A stretch of 23,412 nt of DNA from Bacillota bacterium (GCA_023451395.1 JAEXZL010000011.1:1-23412), one strand, 5' to 3'; positions 7,641 to 15,523 are shown, counted from the first letter of the stretch. The notes: generated by a model from the letters alone, not told the origin. Numbers and translations are program-made.

Positions 7641-8399
7641 TTATGCTATGTCTACCCTTATCCCTAGTCTTATTAATAACTCCTTATCTTCCTCGGTAAT
7701 CCTGCTGTCTGTAATAATAGTATGTAATTCATTTATGCCAGCAAAGGTCACAAAGGCTGTCTTATTAAATTTAGTGTAATCTGCTAAACAGATTATTTCT
7801 TGGGCACTTCGGCACATAATCCTCTTAACTTCTGCTTCTGCAGAAGAAAAGGTCATAAGTCCCTGGTCAAAGCTTATAGAGCTGGTACCTAAGAAAAGTT
7901 TATTTGCATTGTATTGCTTAAGCATTCTTTCAGCATCTGGCCCTATCATAGTTAAGGTTCCATCTCGCTTCAGCCTACCTCCAGTGATATATAAGGTAAT
8001 ATTATCACTATCAAGAAATTCATTTACTATAAGAGGATCATTAGTTATTACAATTATTTTTTTATTCTTAATAAGCTTAGCTAAAGCAAGTGTTGTGGTT
8101 CCAGTATCTAATATTATTATATCCCCATCCTCCACATACTTTTCTGCTGCCTCTGCAATCCTATTCTTTTCTTCCGTGTGCTTCTGTCTCCTTTCCTTTA
8201 TAGGAAAGATGCTGTTACTGTTAACTTTTAAAACTGCACCACCATGAACTCTTTCTAAGATACCCATCTTCTCCATCTTAATAAGGTCCTGTCTTATAGT
8301 TTTTTCCGAAACACCTAGTTCCTTGCTTAAGGTTTTAACGTCAACACTTCCGTATTTTTCTAACTTATCTGATATCTCCTGCATTCTCCTAACTAACAT
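7641..8399 (-). CDS. DeoR/GlpR-family transcriptional repressor
   Basis: Cytoplasmic regulator of 252 residues, typical for the family. The N-terminus holds the DeoR winged helix: LSKELGVSEKTIRQDLIKME, then GILERVHGGAV (residues about 24-58). The C-terminal two-thirds is the sugar-phosphate sensor domain, with DIIILDTGTTTLALAKLI, VITNDPLI and LFLGTSSIS. GGAGG lies 8 bases before the ATG. Such regulators usually repress nearby sugar genes until a phosphorylated intermediate binds, so it probably controls the adjacent operon and perhaps the PTS arm. It follows the activase gene after 151 bases, and that gap holds a palindrome that is a good operator candidate. A shared transcript or a private promoter are both possible. 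Confidence 0.93.
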   Translation of the reverse strand: MLVRRMQEISDKLEKYGSVDVKTLSKELGVSEKTIRQDLIKMEKMGILERVHGGAVLKVNSNSIFPIKERRQKHTEEKNRIAEAAEKYVEDGDIIILDTGTTTLALAKLIKNKKIIVITNDPLIVNEFLDSDNITLYITGGRLKRDGTLTMIGPDAERMLKQYNANKLFLGTSSISFDQGLMTFSSAEAEVKRIMCRSAQEIICLADYTKFNKTAFVTFAGINELHTIITDSRITEEDKELLIRLGIRVDIA

Positions 8400-8465
8400 T
8401 TTGTATCCTCCATTAAATCTTCAGCATTATTACCAATTTACCCATTCTCACACCATAATTTCAAA

Positions 8466-8494
8466 ATAATAGCTAACTACTAGCTATTATTATA
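8466..8494 (-). promoter_or_regulatory. Candidate DeoR operator: palindrome overlapping a -10-like box
   Basis: Palindrome with 10-base arms ATAATAGCTA (8466-8475) and TAGCTATTAT (8481-8490) and a 5-base spacer, in the gap before deoR. A TATAAT on the minus strand (8494-8489) overlaps its outer edge, a typical repressor position. No convincing -35 is seen. Autoregulation by the DeoR protein is inferred. Confidence 0.55.
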
Positions 8495-8550
8495 CTAAAA
8501 GGTACAATAGATTATATATATTTTTTATAGTTTATTTTTAAAAAATTAAC

Positions 8551-9495
8551 TCATCTTCCTATTACGACCTCTAAGCCAGTTAAGGCTTCCAAAGTTTTTT
8601 TAATATCCTCCATTCTCTTAGAGTCTGGTGTCTTTATAGCACTAAGGGAGTAATTTTTATCTAATAAAGTATATTTATTTACCCCATAGCTATGGTAAGG
8701 CAATATTCCAAGACTAGTAATTTTCTTTAAGCCTCTCAGATAATTTCCCATAGCAGCAAGCTCTTCTTCATCATCATTAATACCAGGAATTATTGGAATT
8801 CTCACTATTACATTATCTCTAATTTCTGTAAGCCTTTCTAGATTTCCTAATATTAAATTATTATCCTTACCAGTATATTTTTTATGCTTATCACTATTAA
8901 GAAGCTTTAAATCAAAATATACCATATCCACTAATTCTACTACTGGGATAAAGTCCTCCCATTGTGCATATCCTGAGGTTTCTATAAGGGTATGCACTCC
9001 AGCATTTCTTGCCTCTTTTATAATTGCCTTAGAAAATTCCTTCTGCATCACTGGCTCTCCTCCAGAAAGAGTTATGCCCCCCTTAGATCTTCTATAAAAC
9101 TTTTTATCCTTTGAAACCTCCTTCATGACCTCCTCTACCGTCATGTCTTTGCCGTATAAGGTCATAGCACCTGAAGGACAGCTTTCAACACATAGCCCAC
9201 AGCCTCTGCAACGGCTCCTATCTATAGAAATACCCGTGCCCATTATCTCTGAGTCAGGATTATCTATAAATCTACTCACATCATAGGGAGCATTATTAGG
9301 ACATATACCTATACAGCTTCCGCAGCTTTTGCATAACTCCTTATTAATAGCTATCTCTTTTTTATAGCTCTGGGATTCGGGATTAGAGCACCATTTACAC
9401 CTTAGAGGACATCCCTTTAAAAATACTACTGTTCTTATACCAGGACCATCTTGAGTGCAATATCTTTGAATATTAAAAATTCTCCCCTTAAGCAT
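8551..9495 (-). CDS. Glycyl radical enzyme activase (radical SAM, two ferredoxin-type clusters)
   Basis: Generates the glycyl radical on the partner enzyme encoded just upstream, using S-adenosylmethionine and a [4Fe-4S] cluster. The ATG at 9495 is preferred over the in-frame GTG at 9504, because the GTG lies inside the AGGAGTG ribosome binding site; the product is 314 residues. The radical-SAM motif CPLRCKWC (CxxxCxxC) is near residues 29-36, after DGPGIRTVVFLKGC. Two 4Fe-4S ferredoxin motifs follow, CKSCGSCIGICP and CRGCGLCVESCP, between about 75 and 120. This insertion is typical of activases for dehydratase and eliminase types rather than the short pyruvate formate-lyase activase. GGITLSGGEP is the SAM-binding GGE region. 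It begins 11 bases after the enzyme gene. Confidence 0.95.
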   Translation of the reverse strand: MLKGRIFNIQRYCTQDGPGIRTVVFLKGCPLRCKWCSNPESQSYKKEIAINKELCKSCGSCIGICPNNAPYDVSRFIDNPDSEIMGTGISIDRSRCRGCGLCVESCPSGAMTLYGKDMTVEEVMKEVSKDKKFYRRSKGGITLSGGEPVMQKEFSKAIIKEARNAGVHTLIETSGYAQWEDFIPVVELVDMVYFDLKLLNSDKHKKYTGKDNNLILGNLERLTEIRDNVIVRIPIIPGINDDEEELAAMGNYLRGLKKITSLGILPYHSYGVNKYTLLDKNYSLSAIKTPDSKRMEDIKKTLEALTGLEVVIGR

Positions 9496-9506
9496 TGCTA
9501 TCACTC

Positions 9507-11858
9507 CTATATTTGTTGAAACTCTGTCCTTCCTATAACATCCTCCTGAACCTCTCTGCTAAGCTCCACAAAGTAAGCACTAAAGCCGCTAACCCTTACT
9601 AAAAGATTTTTATATCTCTCCGGATGTGCTTGGGCATCCCTAAGGGTTTCTGCAGAGACTACATTAAACTGAATATGCAGCCCACTTAAATCAAGCATGT
9701 AGGCTCTTACAAAATCTCCAAACTTTTTTCTTTTATACTGATCATTTAAAGCATCAGGAACAAATTTTTGATTTAATATAGCTCCCTCCACAGCTCTCAC
9801 AAGATCTAAGTGTGCCACAGAATTCATTACCGCTGTAGGGCCATTACAATCGTATTTGTGACTGGGAGAAACTCCATCAGCAAAGGCTTCAAAGGCAAGT
9901 CTTCCATCAGGAGTAGGCCCCGTTCTTCCTCCATAGGAAACACTTTTAGTTACTGTTACATATCCTAAGGTTACCTTGGAATCTCCATCCCCTCTAAATT
10001 CATCAGCAGTATCATATAAAAGCTCAGCAATTCTATTTGCAAGCTTATCTACCTCTTCTATATCATTACCGTATTTAGGAAGCTTTCTAATTTTCATAAG
10101 CAGCTGCTTATTCTCCTGATAATTTGTCCTTAAGGCCTCCATTAATTCCTCAAAGGTAACACTCTTTTCTTCAAAAATTAGCTTTTTTATTGTATAAATG
10201 GAATCTACAAGGTTTGCCATTCCTGTTAAGGTAAAGCTGCTCCAATTATATCTTGTACCTCCATTGCTAAAATCTCTTCCCCTCGCTATGCAATCAGGAT
10301 ATATTGTAGATAGATATATATGAGGCATCTCTTCCCGTAAAGCCTTATGAGTTACATCCCTTTGAATTCCCACAAGGGTACCCATTACATATTGAAGCTC
10401 CCTCTTGAAGGCTTCCCAAAAATCCTCAAAGGCTTTAAAGCTCGAAGCTGGTCCCACAGCCTTACCTACAGCTACATTTTTTACTGGATCAATTCCATTG
10501 TTAAGGGTTAATTCAAGTATTTTAGGAAGATTTAAATGTCCTCCCTTATGTCTTCCCCAGCCACCTACCACTGCTGGCTCTACGCAGCCGATTATTCCAT
10601 AATCTCTGGCCTCCTTTAGAGGTATTCCTACAGATAAAAGGGAAGTAATTATGGTATCATCACTTACAAATTGAGGCTTACCCCCTCCTGTAGTCAGCAC
10701 CTCTGCTGCCTTTTCCAATAGGTCATCAGGAGTATTTTTATTAACCCTTAAGGAAAACTGCGGTTCCTTCAATCCAAGCTTTCCCTGTGCCTCTAAGCAC
10801 ATATAAGAGAGATCGTTGGTAGCATCATTTCCCCACTTGTCCTGACCGCCGATAGTAATATTTTGGTTCATTATATAACCTGACCAAAGCTTTGCTGCAG
10901 CAGTAATTCTAAATTTCAAAAGATGATTTGTCTTAATCCAAAAGCAGTCTAAAAGCTCCTGAAGCTCCTCTCTACTTTTACCCTTCTCAAGGCTTTTCTT
11001 ATAATAAGGGTACATATATTGATCAAATCTGCCAAAGGAAACTCCTGTACCATCTGATTCAATCTGAATTATTAAATGGGTTAGCCACAAAGACTGTAAT
11101 GCTTCATAAAAATCTTCTGCAGGATAAGCTGGTACCTTAGCGCAAATTCTGGATATATTTAAGAGCTCCTCTTTTCTTCTTGGGTTAATCTCCTTTTCTG
11201 CTAATTCCTTTGCAAGGGCAGAATACCTTAAGGCATAATCCATAGCTCCTTCACAAACGATGGCAACTCCTCTCCAGAATACTTGATTTTCTTTAGTTCC
11301 TTCACCCTTCTGAAGCTTTTCTTCTGCCTCTTCTTTAATTTTCATAAAGCCCTTATTAAGGATCATATTATAATCTGCAAGGCTATGGCCATATCCAACA
11401 TCCTTTTGTATAAAAAATACCCCTGAATCTAAAAGCTTTTTCTCCTCTTCCTTAAGCTCTGAGGTTATTTTTTCTGAAACAGTCTTTCCCCTCCATTTAT
11501 CAATAAGTCCTCTAAGCTGCTCCTTACTTTCTTCCGTTATATAAAATTTATCCTGAGGTCTTTTATCTAAGCCATCAATTTCTGCTTCTAACTGTGCTGG
11601 CCCGTTTTCCGGTAAAAACACCTGAGCTACATTGAGGGTATCACTGGCTAGTCCTACAATAAGCTCCTCCTCTAAAATATTAATAGGAAGCTCCCTAAGG
11701 ACATCTCTTAATACCTTTGCTCTTAAGAGTATTTTGTTTTCATCATTATATTTATCATAAGCTCTGGAGGCTATAACACTTCTTTCAACCCTAAGTTCAG
11801 GCATGGTGTTTAAAATATCATCCTTAAGCTTTTTAAGTCTTAAGCTTACTTTTTCCAT
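9507..11858 (-). CDS. Glycyl radical enzyme, GCVEP (dehydratase/eliminase) type, unknown substrate
   Basis: Oxygen-sensitive radical enzyme of 783 residues, the usual length for glycerol dehydratase or choline lyase relatives. The thiyl-radical loop is GIIGCVEP with Cys425 and the probable base Glu427. The glycyl-radical loop is VRVSGFSAYF with Gly758 near the C-terminus. Other family blocks are VSFGRFDQY (273-281), SYGGRTGPTPDGR (641-653) and ADGVSPS (660-666). Cys-Val-Glu-Pro is found in enzymes that eliminate water, amine or sulfonate; pyruvate formate-lyase has a Cys-Cys pair instead. After the motif the sequence is AVVGGWGRHKGG, unlike the glycerol or choline lyase loops I recall, so it may belong to an uncharacterised subgroup. 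GGGAGG precedes the ATG. Its neighbours are amidohydrolase A5 and its activase. Confidence 0.93.
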   Translation of the reverse strand: MEKVSLRLKKLKDDILNTMPELRVERSVIASRAYDKYNDENKILLRAKVLRDVLRELPINILEEELIVGLASDTLNVAQVFLPENGPAQLEAEIDGLDKRPQDKFYITEESKEQLRGLIDKWRGKTVSEKITSELKEEEKKLLDSGVFFIQKDVGYGHSLADYNMILNKGFMKIKEEAEEKLQKGEGTKENQVFWRGVAIVCEGAMDYALRYSALAKELAEKEINPRRKEELLNISRICAKVPAYPAEDFYEALQSLWLTHLIIQIESDGTGVSFGRFDQYMYPYYKKSLEKGKSREELQELLDCFWIKTNHLLKFRITAAAKLWSGYIMNQNITIGGQDKWGNDATNDLSYMCLEAQGKLGLKEPQFSLRVNKNTPDDLLEKAAEVLTTGGGKPQFVSDDTIITSLLSVGIPLKEARDYGIIGCVEPAVVGGWGRHKGGHLNLPKILELTLNNGIDPVKNVAVGKAVGPASSFKAFEDFWEAFKRELQYVMGTLVGIQRDVTHKALREEMPHIYLSTIYPDCIARGRDFSNGGTRYNWSSFTLTGMANLVDSIYTIKKLIFEEKSVTFEELMEALRTNYQENKQLLMKIRKLPKYGNDIEEVDKLANRIAELLYDTADEFRGDGDSKVTLGYVTVTKSVSYGGRTGPTPDGRLAFEAFADGVSPSHKYDCNGPTAVMNSVAHLDLVRAVEGAILNQKFVPDALNDQYKRKKFGDFVRAYMLDLSGLHIQFNVVSAETLRDAQAHPERYKNLLVRVSGFSAYFVELSREVQEDVIGRTEFQQI

Positions 11859-11931
11859 TCCACATTCCTCCCACTATGAAATTTATATGTTAAATATGCA
11901 CATATGACTTTAATTTATAATTCTTATCACT

Positions 11932-12648
11932 TTATAAAGAAAGAAGCCTCTTAGCATTACCGCTTAAAATAAGTTCTCTAGCTATCTTATCCTTTACCAC
12001 ATAATTGATGGTTCTAAGCTCTTGTTCTATGGAGCCATAAAGACCATCAGAAGCAAAGAGAAGCTTTTCAGGTCCAAGCTCTTCAAGGGCCCTTGCAACA
12101 TGTCTTGGAAAGGCTCCTGCCGTTATTAAATATAAATTCTTTGTTCTTTTAGCACAGCGTATTGCTGAATCTACCATATTAGGTGCCCCTATATGAGACA
12201 TTATTATAGGTACCTCTGGGAAAGTCCTTGCAATTTCCTCCCACTTATTAGGGATAGAAAAGAGATCAGACATGCAATGAGCTATCACTATGCCTTTATA
12301 CTTTGCGGTTATCTCAAGTAATGGATCAATAAGAGAATGTCTTTCTGCAGAAACTCCAAACCTTAAGCAGTTAAGCTTGATTCCTCTAAAACCATAGTAC
12401 ATATAGCATCTTTCTACTTCCTCTTCTGCATTAAGACTCCAGGGATTAGCCATTCCTATCCCTATTAGCCTGTGAGGGTATTGCAAAACAGAAGCGTAGG
12501 TGGCTAGGTTATCTATGCATTCCGTTTGGGTTATAGCTACAGATCTCTCTACCCCATAATCATCCATAACCTCTAAGAGTCTTTCTGTAGAGCAATCATA
12601 TTCATTGCCTTTTCTAATTCCTATATTAGTTAGCATATCAATAATCAT
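11932..12648 (-). CDS. Amidohydrolase-2-like protein A5, HxH motif absent
   Basis: Paralogue of A2, 238 residues. It starts MIIDMLTNIGIRKG, so both His residues of HxH are replaced (Leu6, Asn8). The later positions remain: His124 in IAHCMSD, His152 in MSHIG and Asp201 in ASDGLYG. It shares MSDLFSIP and PEVPI with A2, and RFG followed two residues later by SAERH. GGAGGAG lies 7 bases before the ATG, and the gene begins 12 bases after A6. It sits directly upstream of the glycyl radical enzyme gene with a 73-base gap. The pair order A6-A5 repeats the order A1-A2 in the other arm. Metal binding is doubtful; it may pair with A6 in a heteromer. Confidence 0.85.
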   Translation of the reverse strand: MIIDMLTNIGIRKGNEYDCSTERLLEVMDDYGVERSVAITQTECIDNLATYASVLQYPHRLIGIGMANPWSLNAEEEVERCYMYYGFRGIKLNCLRFGVSAERHSLIDPLLEITAKYKGIVIAHCMSDLFSIPNKWEEIARTFPEVPIIMSHIGAPNMVDSAIRCAKRTKNLYLITAGAFPRHVARALEELGPEKLLFASDGLYGSIEQELRTINYVVKDKIARELILSGNAKRLLSL

Positions 12649-12660
12649 TCTTTACTCCTC

Positions 12661-13380
12661 CTAAGACTTAATTCCAAATAACCTTTGAGAGTTCTCTCCC
12701 AATATCTTATTGCACTCCTTTTCATCTGTCACAAGTGCCTTTACCTTTTCAATTTCTAATTTGAAGTAACTAGCCTCGGGAGTTCCAGAACCTAATAGTA
12801 CTTTATCTGCACCAGCAGTATTTATAGCCCTTTTTAAATTTTGCCCCATAGCACCAGTCATGTCTAAATATACATTTTCATACCTTTTAGCCACATTAAC
12901 TGCAGAAGAGCTCTCATAGCTAAAACCCATATATCCAATTATTAAAGGAACCTCCGGAAAAGCTTCAGCCATTTCCTGAAATAATATAGGAGAGGAATAA
13001 ACATCAGCAGTGCCATAAGCCCATACTGGAGCCTTCTCTTCCCTGCATATTTTAAATAGCGGATCTAAAAGCTCTAAATAATCCATAGGAAATCCATGTC
13101 TTAAAGGGTCAAGTCTTAGCCCTTTAAAACCCATATCAAAGCCTCTCTTAAGCTTCTCATCTCCATCTATGTCCCAGGGATTAATAGTTATGAGTCCGAT
13201 AAGCCTATCTGGGTACTTATTTACAGCAGAAAGTACATAGTCATTATCATTTAATTCCGAAAAGCAAAATACTCCTGCCATATCCACCTTTGCTTCATCC
13301 ATTTCCCTTATAAGACTCTCGGCACTTCTTTCTTCCCTAAGCCTCCTTCTTCCTATAGAATTATTTATGTCAATTATCAC
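12661..13380 (-). CDS. Amidohydrolase-2-like protein A6, all active-site residues replaced
   Basis: Paralogue of A1, 239 residues from a GTG start that is well placed after GGGGAGG. It reads MIIDINNSIG at the N-terminus, so HxH is Asn6/Ser8. The later His, His and Asp positions are Tyr122 (AYGTAD), Tyr150 (IGYMG) and Gly199 (GSGTPE). The barrel framework is well kept: KYPDRLIG, INPW, FKGLRLDPLRHG, FPEVPLIIGYMG and a C-terminal ILGENSQRLFG. A conserved fold with every catalytic residue gone suggests a pseudoenzyme kept by selection, for example a structural or regulatory partner of A5, rather than a decaying gene. It follows E1-beta after 116 bases that hold two hairpins. Confidence 0.85.
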   Translation of the reverse strand: MIIDINNSIGRRRLREERSAESLIREMDEAKVDMAGVFCFSELNDNDYVLSAVNKYPDRLIGLITINPWDIDGDEKLKRGFDMGFKGLRLDPLRHGFPMDYLELLDPLFKICREEKAPVWAYGTADVYSSPILFQEMAEAFPEVPLIIGYMGFSYESSSAVNVAKRYENVYLDMTGAMGQNLKRAINTAGADKVLLGSGTPEASYFKLEIEKVKALVTDEKECNKILGENSQRLFGIKS

Positions 13381-13427
13381 AATATCCTCCCCTTCCCTGT
13401 GATTAATATTTTTCTATAATAAAGCTT

Positions 13428-13488
13428 AGCCCAGCAGAAAAAAATACTGCTGAGCTATTGCTGCTGCAAAATCCCCCCTTGCAGCAGC
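13428..13488 (-). promoter_or_regulatory. Two tandem hairpins between E1-beta and A6 with interchangeable arms
   Basis: In minus-strand order, the first hairpin has arms GCTGCTGCAA and TTGCAGCAGC (13488-13479 with 13469-13460). The second has AGCTCAGCAG and CTGCTGGGCT (13456-13447 with 13437-13428, one G-U pair) around a T-rich loop. The GCAGCAG and CTGCTG arms can also pair across the two hairpins, giving mutually exclusive folds as in an attenuator. No U-run follows either stem directly. A processing site, a partial terminator or a switch are all possible. Confidence 0.5.
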
Positions 13489-13496
13489 TTTAAATA

Positions 13497-14474
13497 TTAT
13501 TTAACTAATTCTCTTATGGTTCTTATAATATCCTCAGAGCTTGGATAAAAAGCATCCTCACAATTTGGTGCAAAAGGTATTATCATATCTGGAGCCGCAA
13601 CCCTCTTAACAGGACTCTTTAGATATTGAAATCCCTTTTCGCTAACTACAGCACTGACCTCTGCTCCAAAGCCTCCAGTTAAAGAAGCCTCATGAACAGT
13701 TACAAGCCTTCCTGTCTTCTTAACAGAAGAAAGTATAAGCTCCTCATCTAAGGGTTTAAGAGTTCTTGGATCTATAATTTCAGCCTCTATGCCTTCCTTA
13801 GCTAGGACTTCCGCAGCTTCTAAGGCCTTATGCACCATCCAGCCTGTGGCAACAACAGTGACATCCTTACCTTCTCTTTTTACATCTCCTTTTCCTATAG
13901 GCACTACATAATCACCTTCAGGAACTTCTCCTTTTAAAGTTTTATATAAGTACTTTTGTTCAAAGAAGAGTACTGGGTTATTGCTTCTTATAGCTGATTT
14001 CATCATTCCCTTAGCATCATAGGGTGTAGAAGGCATCATTATGGTTAGACCAGGAGAATTTAAAAATGCAGCCTCTGGGCTTTGAGAATGATTAAAGGAA
14101 TATCTACCTCCACCGCCATAGGCAGTCCTTATAACCATAGGTACCTTAGTATCCTTGCCCAATATGTATCTCATCTTTGGAGCCTGATTTATAATCTGAT
14201 CAGCACATACAAAAAGGAAATCTCCATACATAATCTCTGCTACTGGCCTAAAGCCCATCATTGCTGCTCCCACAGAGGACCCTAAAATGGCTATTTCTGA
14301 AATAGGAGTGTTCATTACCCTATCTTGTCCAAACTCCTCATAAAGGCCAGCTGTAACACCATAGCAACCGCCATACTGAGCAATATCCTCACCAATTAAA
14401 TAAACGGAATCATCCCTTTTTAATTCTTCTCTAAGAGCTTCCTTAATAGCCTCTAAATATGTTAATTCTGCCAT
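13497..14474 (-). CDS. TPP-dependent 2-oxo-acid/acetoin dehydrogenase E1 component, beta subunit
   Basis: Beta subunit of a heterotetrameric E1, 325 residues, usual family length. It contributes half of the thiamine diphosphate site and the dimer interface. The pyrimidine-binding domain shows LIGEDIAQYGGCYGVT, NTPISEIAILGSSVGAA and VAEIMYGDFLF. The C-terminal transketolase-like domain shows VTVVATGWMVHKALEAAEVL, IDPRTLKPLD and VTVHEASLTGGFGAEV. It begins 2 bases after the alpha subunit stop, with GGAGGA inside the alpha gene. It resembles acetoin dehydrogenase and branched-chain E1-beta. No lipoyl E2 or E3 gene follows, so the acyl acceptor is unclear. It lies upstream of A6. Confidence 0.92.
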   Translation of the reverse strand: MAELTYLEAIKEALREELKRDDSVYLIGEDIAQYGGCYGVTAGLYEEFGQDRVMNTPISEIAILGSSVGAAMMGFRPVAEIMYGDFLFVCADQIINQAPKMRYILGKDTKVPMVIRTAYGGGGRYSFNHSQSPEAAFLNSPGLTIMMPSTPYDAKGMMKSAIRSNNPVLFFEQKYLYKTLKGEVPEGDYVVPIGKGDVKREGKDVTVVATGWMVHKALEAAEVLAKEGIEAEIIDPRTLKPLDEELILSSVKKTGRLVTVHEASLTGGFGAEVSAVVSEKGFQYLKSPVKRVAAPDMIIPFAPNCEDAFYPSSEDIIRTIRELVK

Positions 14475-14476
14475 GA

Positions 14477-15454
14477 TTATTCCTCCTCATAAAGCATAGT
14501 TTTCATATCTAAGGTCTTTTCTATGCTTGGATATTCACATTCTTCAGAGATTCTAACTGCATCTGCTATTTCCTTCTCCACAGACTCCTTAATAGCCTTT
14601 GTAGAAGCTTCATCTAGGACACCTATAGCGTTAAGGTACCTCTCAAACTTCTCTATGCTGTCATCTTGACGCCAACGAATCCTTTCTTCTTCGGTTCTAT
14701 AAACATTCTTATCATTGCCAGAATGGCCTGACCACCTGTAAGCTCTTACCTCTACAAGAGAAGGCCCTTCACCCCTTCTAGCCCTTTCCACTGCATTATT
14801 AACCGTCTCATAGGTTTCCAAAACATCATTACCGTTAGCTACATATCCAGGGAAACCGTAGGCCTTAGCCCTATCAGCAACAACATCAAGCTTGATTATA
14901 TCCTTAGTAGGTGTTGACCAGGCATAATGATTATTTACAATAACAAATACTATAGGAAGATTAAATACAGAAGCAAAGTTCATTGCTTCATGAATGGCTC
15001 CTTCATTGCTGCATCCATCTCCTATAATATTAACTACAACACTGTCATTACCTTTCTTTTTATTAGCTAAAGCCACGCCGTTAGCTATGGCTGTAGCTGC
15101 TCCCAATATTGGGTTTGGTGGAAGAATTCTTCTATGTAAATCTCCAAAATGCATAAGTCTGGTTCTTCCCTGAGTAGAGCCGCAATCCTTTGCAAATAGC
15201 ATACCCATAACCTCGAGAGTTGACATTCCTCCTGCAAGCATAGCACCTAAATCCCTATAAGAAGGGGATATGTAATCCTGCTCTGATAAAGCCATAGTAA
15301 TGCCTACAGATGCACCCTCCTCACCAACTCCTGTATGCACACTTCCTAAGATTCTCTTTTCCTTGTTAAGTACCTCAGCTGTTTCATCGAACCTACGTGT
15401 TAAATACATGAATTTATACATTTTCACAAGCTTTTCCTTAGGAATATTCATCAT
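14477..15454 (-). CDS. TPP-dependent 2-oxo-acid/acetoin dehydrogenase E1 component, alpha subunit
   Basis: Alpha subunit, 325 residues, first gene of the minus-strand operon. The thiamine diphosphate-binding motif is clear: GDGCSNEGAIHEAMNF, ending at NNHYAWS about 30 residues after the GDG. MHFGDLHRRILPPNPILGA is the substrate-region motif, and YRWSGHSGNDKN near residue 240 is the E1-alpha loop containing the catalytic His. Two adjacent ATG codons follow GGAGG; the second, at 15451, has the better spacing, so the product may lack one Met. It resembles AcoA of acetoin dehydrogenase. With no E2 or E3 nearby it may act with a complex encoded elsewhere or in a non-oxidative C-C cleavage. The substrate is unproven. 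Confidence 0.92.
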   Translation of the reverse strand: MMNIPKEKLVKMYKFMYLTRRFDETAEVLNKEKRILGSVHTGVGEEGASVGITMALSEQDYISPSYRDLGAMLAGGMSTLEVMGMLFAKDCGSTQGRTRLMHFGDLHRRILPPNPILGAATAIANGVALANKKKGNDSVVVNIIGDGCSNEGAIHEAMNFASVFNLPIVFVIVNNHYAWSTPTKDIIKLDVVADRAKAYGFPGYVANGNDVLETYETVNNAVERARRGEGPSLVEVRAYRWSGHSGNDKNVYRTEEERIRWRQDDSIEKFERYLNAIGVLDEASTKAIKESVEKEIADAVRISEECEYPSIEKTLDMKTMLYEEE

Positions 15455-15476
15455 TAACCTCCATAATCACTTATTA

Positions 15477-15511
15477 TATATCTCCCCTTTTCCCGGGCAT
15501 GGGAGAATATA
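15477..15511 (-). promoter_or_regulatory. 5' leader hairpin of the E1-alpha operon
   Basis: On the minus strand, TATAT-T-CTCCC (15511-15501) pairs with GGGAGATATA (15486-15477), a 10-bp stem with one bulged T. The loop contains CCCGGG, an unusually GC-rich patch in this DNA. It lies between the predicted start of transcription (about 15517) and the ribosome binding site. It may stabilise the mRNA or regulate it. Confidence 0.5.
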
Positions 15512-15523
15512 TCCTATATATTA

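Noticed and set aside
9496..9504. GTG at 9504 as the start of the activase
   Set aside because: It sits within the AGGAGTG binding site; the ATG at 9495 has proper spacing.
9507..11858. Calling the radical enzyme pyruvate formate-lyase, glycerol dehydratase or choline lyase
   Set aside because: The GCVEP motif excludes formate-lyase, and neither the neighbours nor the active-site loop supports glycerol or choline as substrate.
11859..11931. Promoter between A5 and the glycyl radical enzyme
   Set aside because: The gap is AT-rich with ATATG/CATAT strings, but no -35/-10 pair at acceptable spacing was found.
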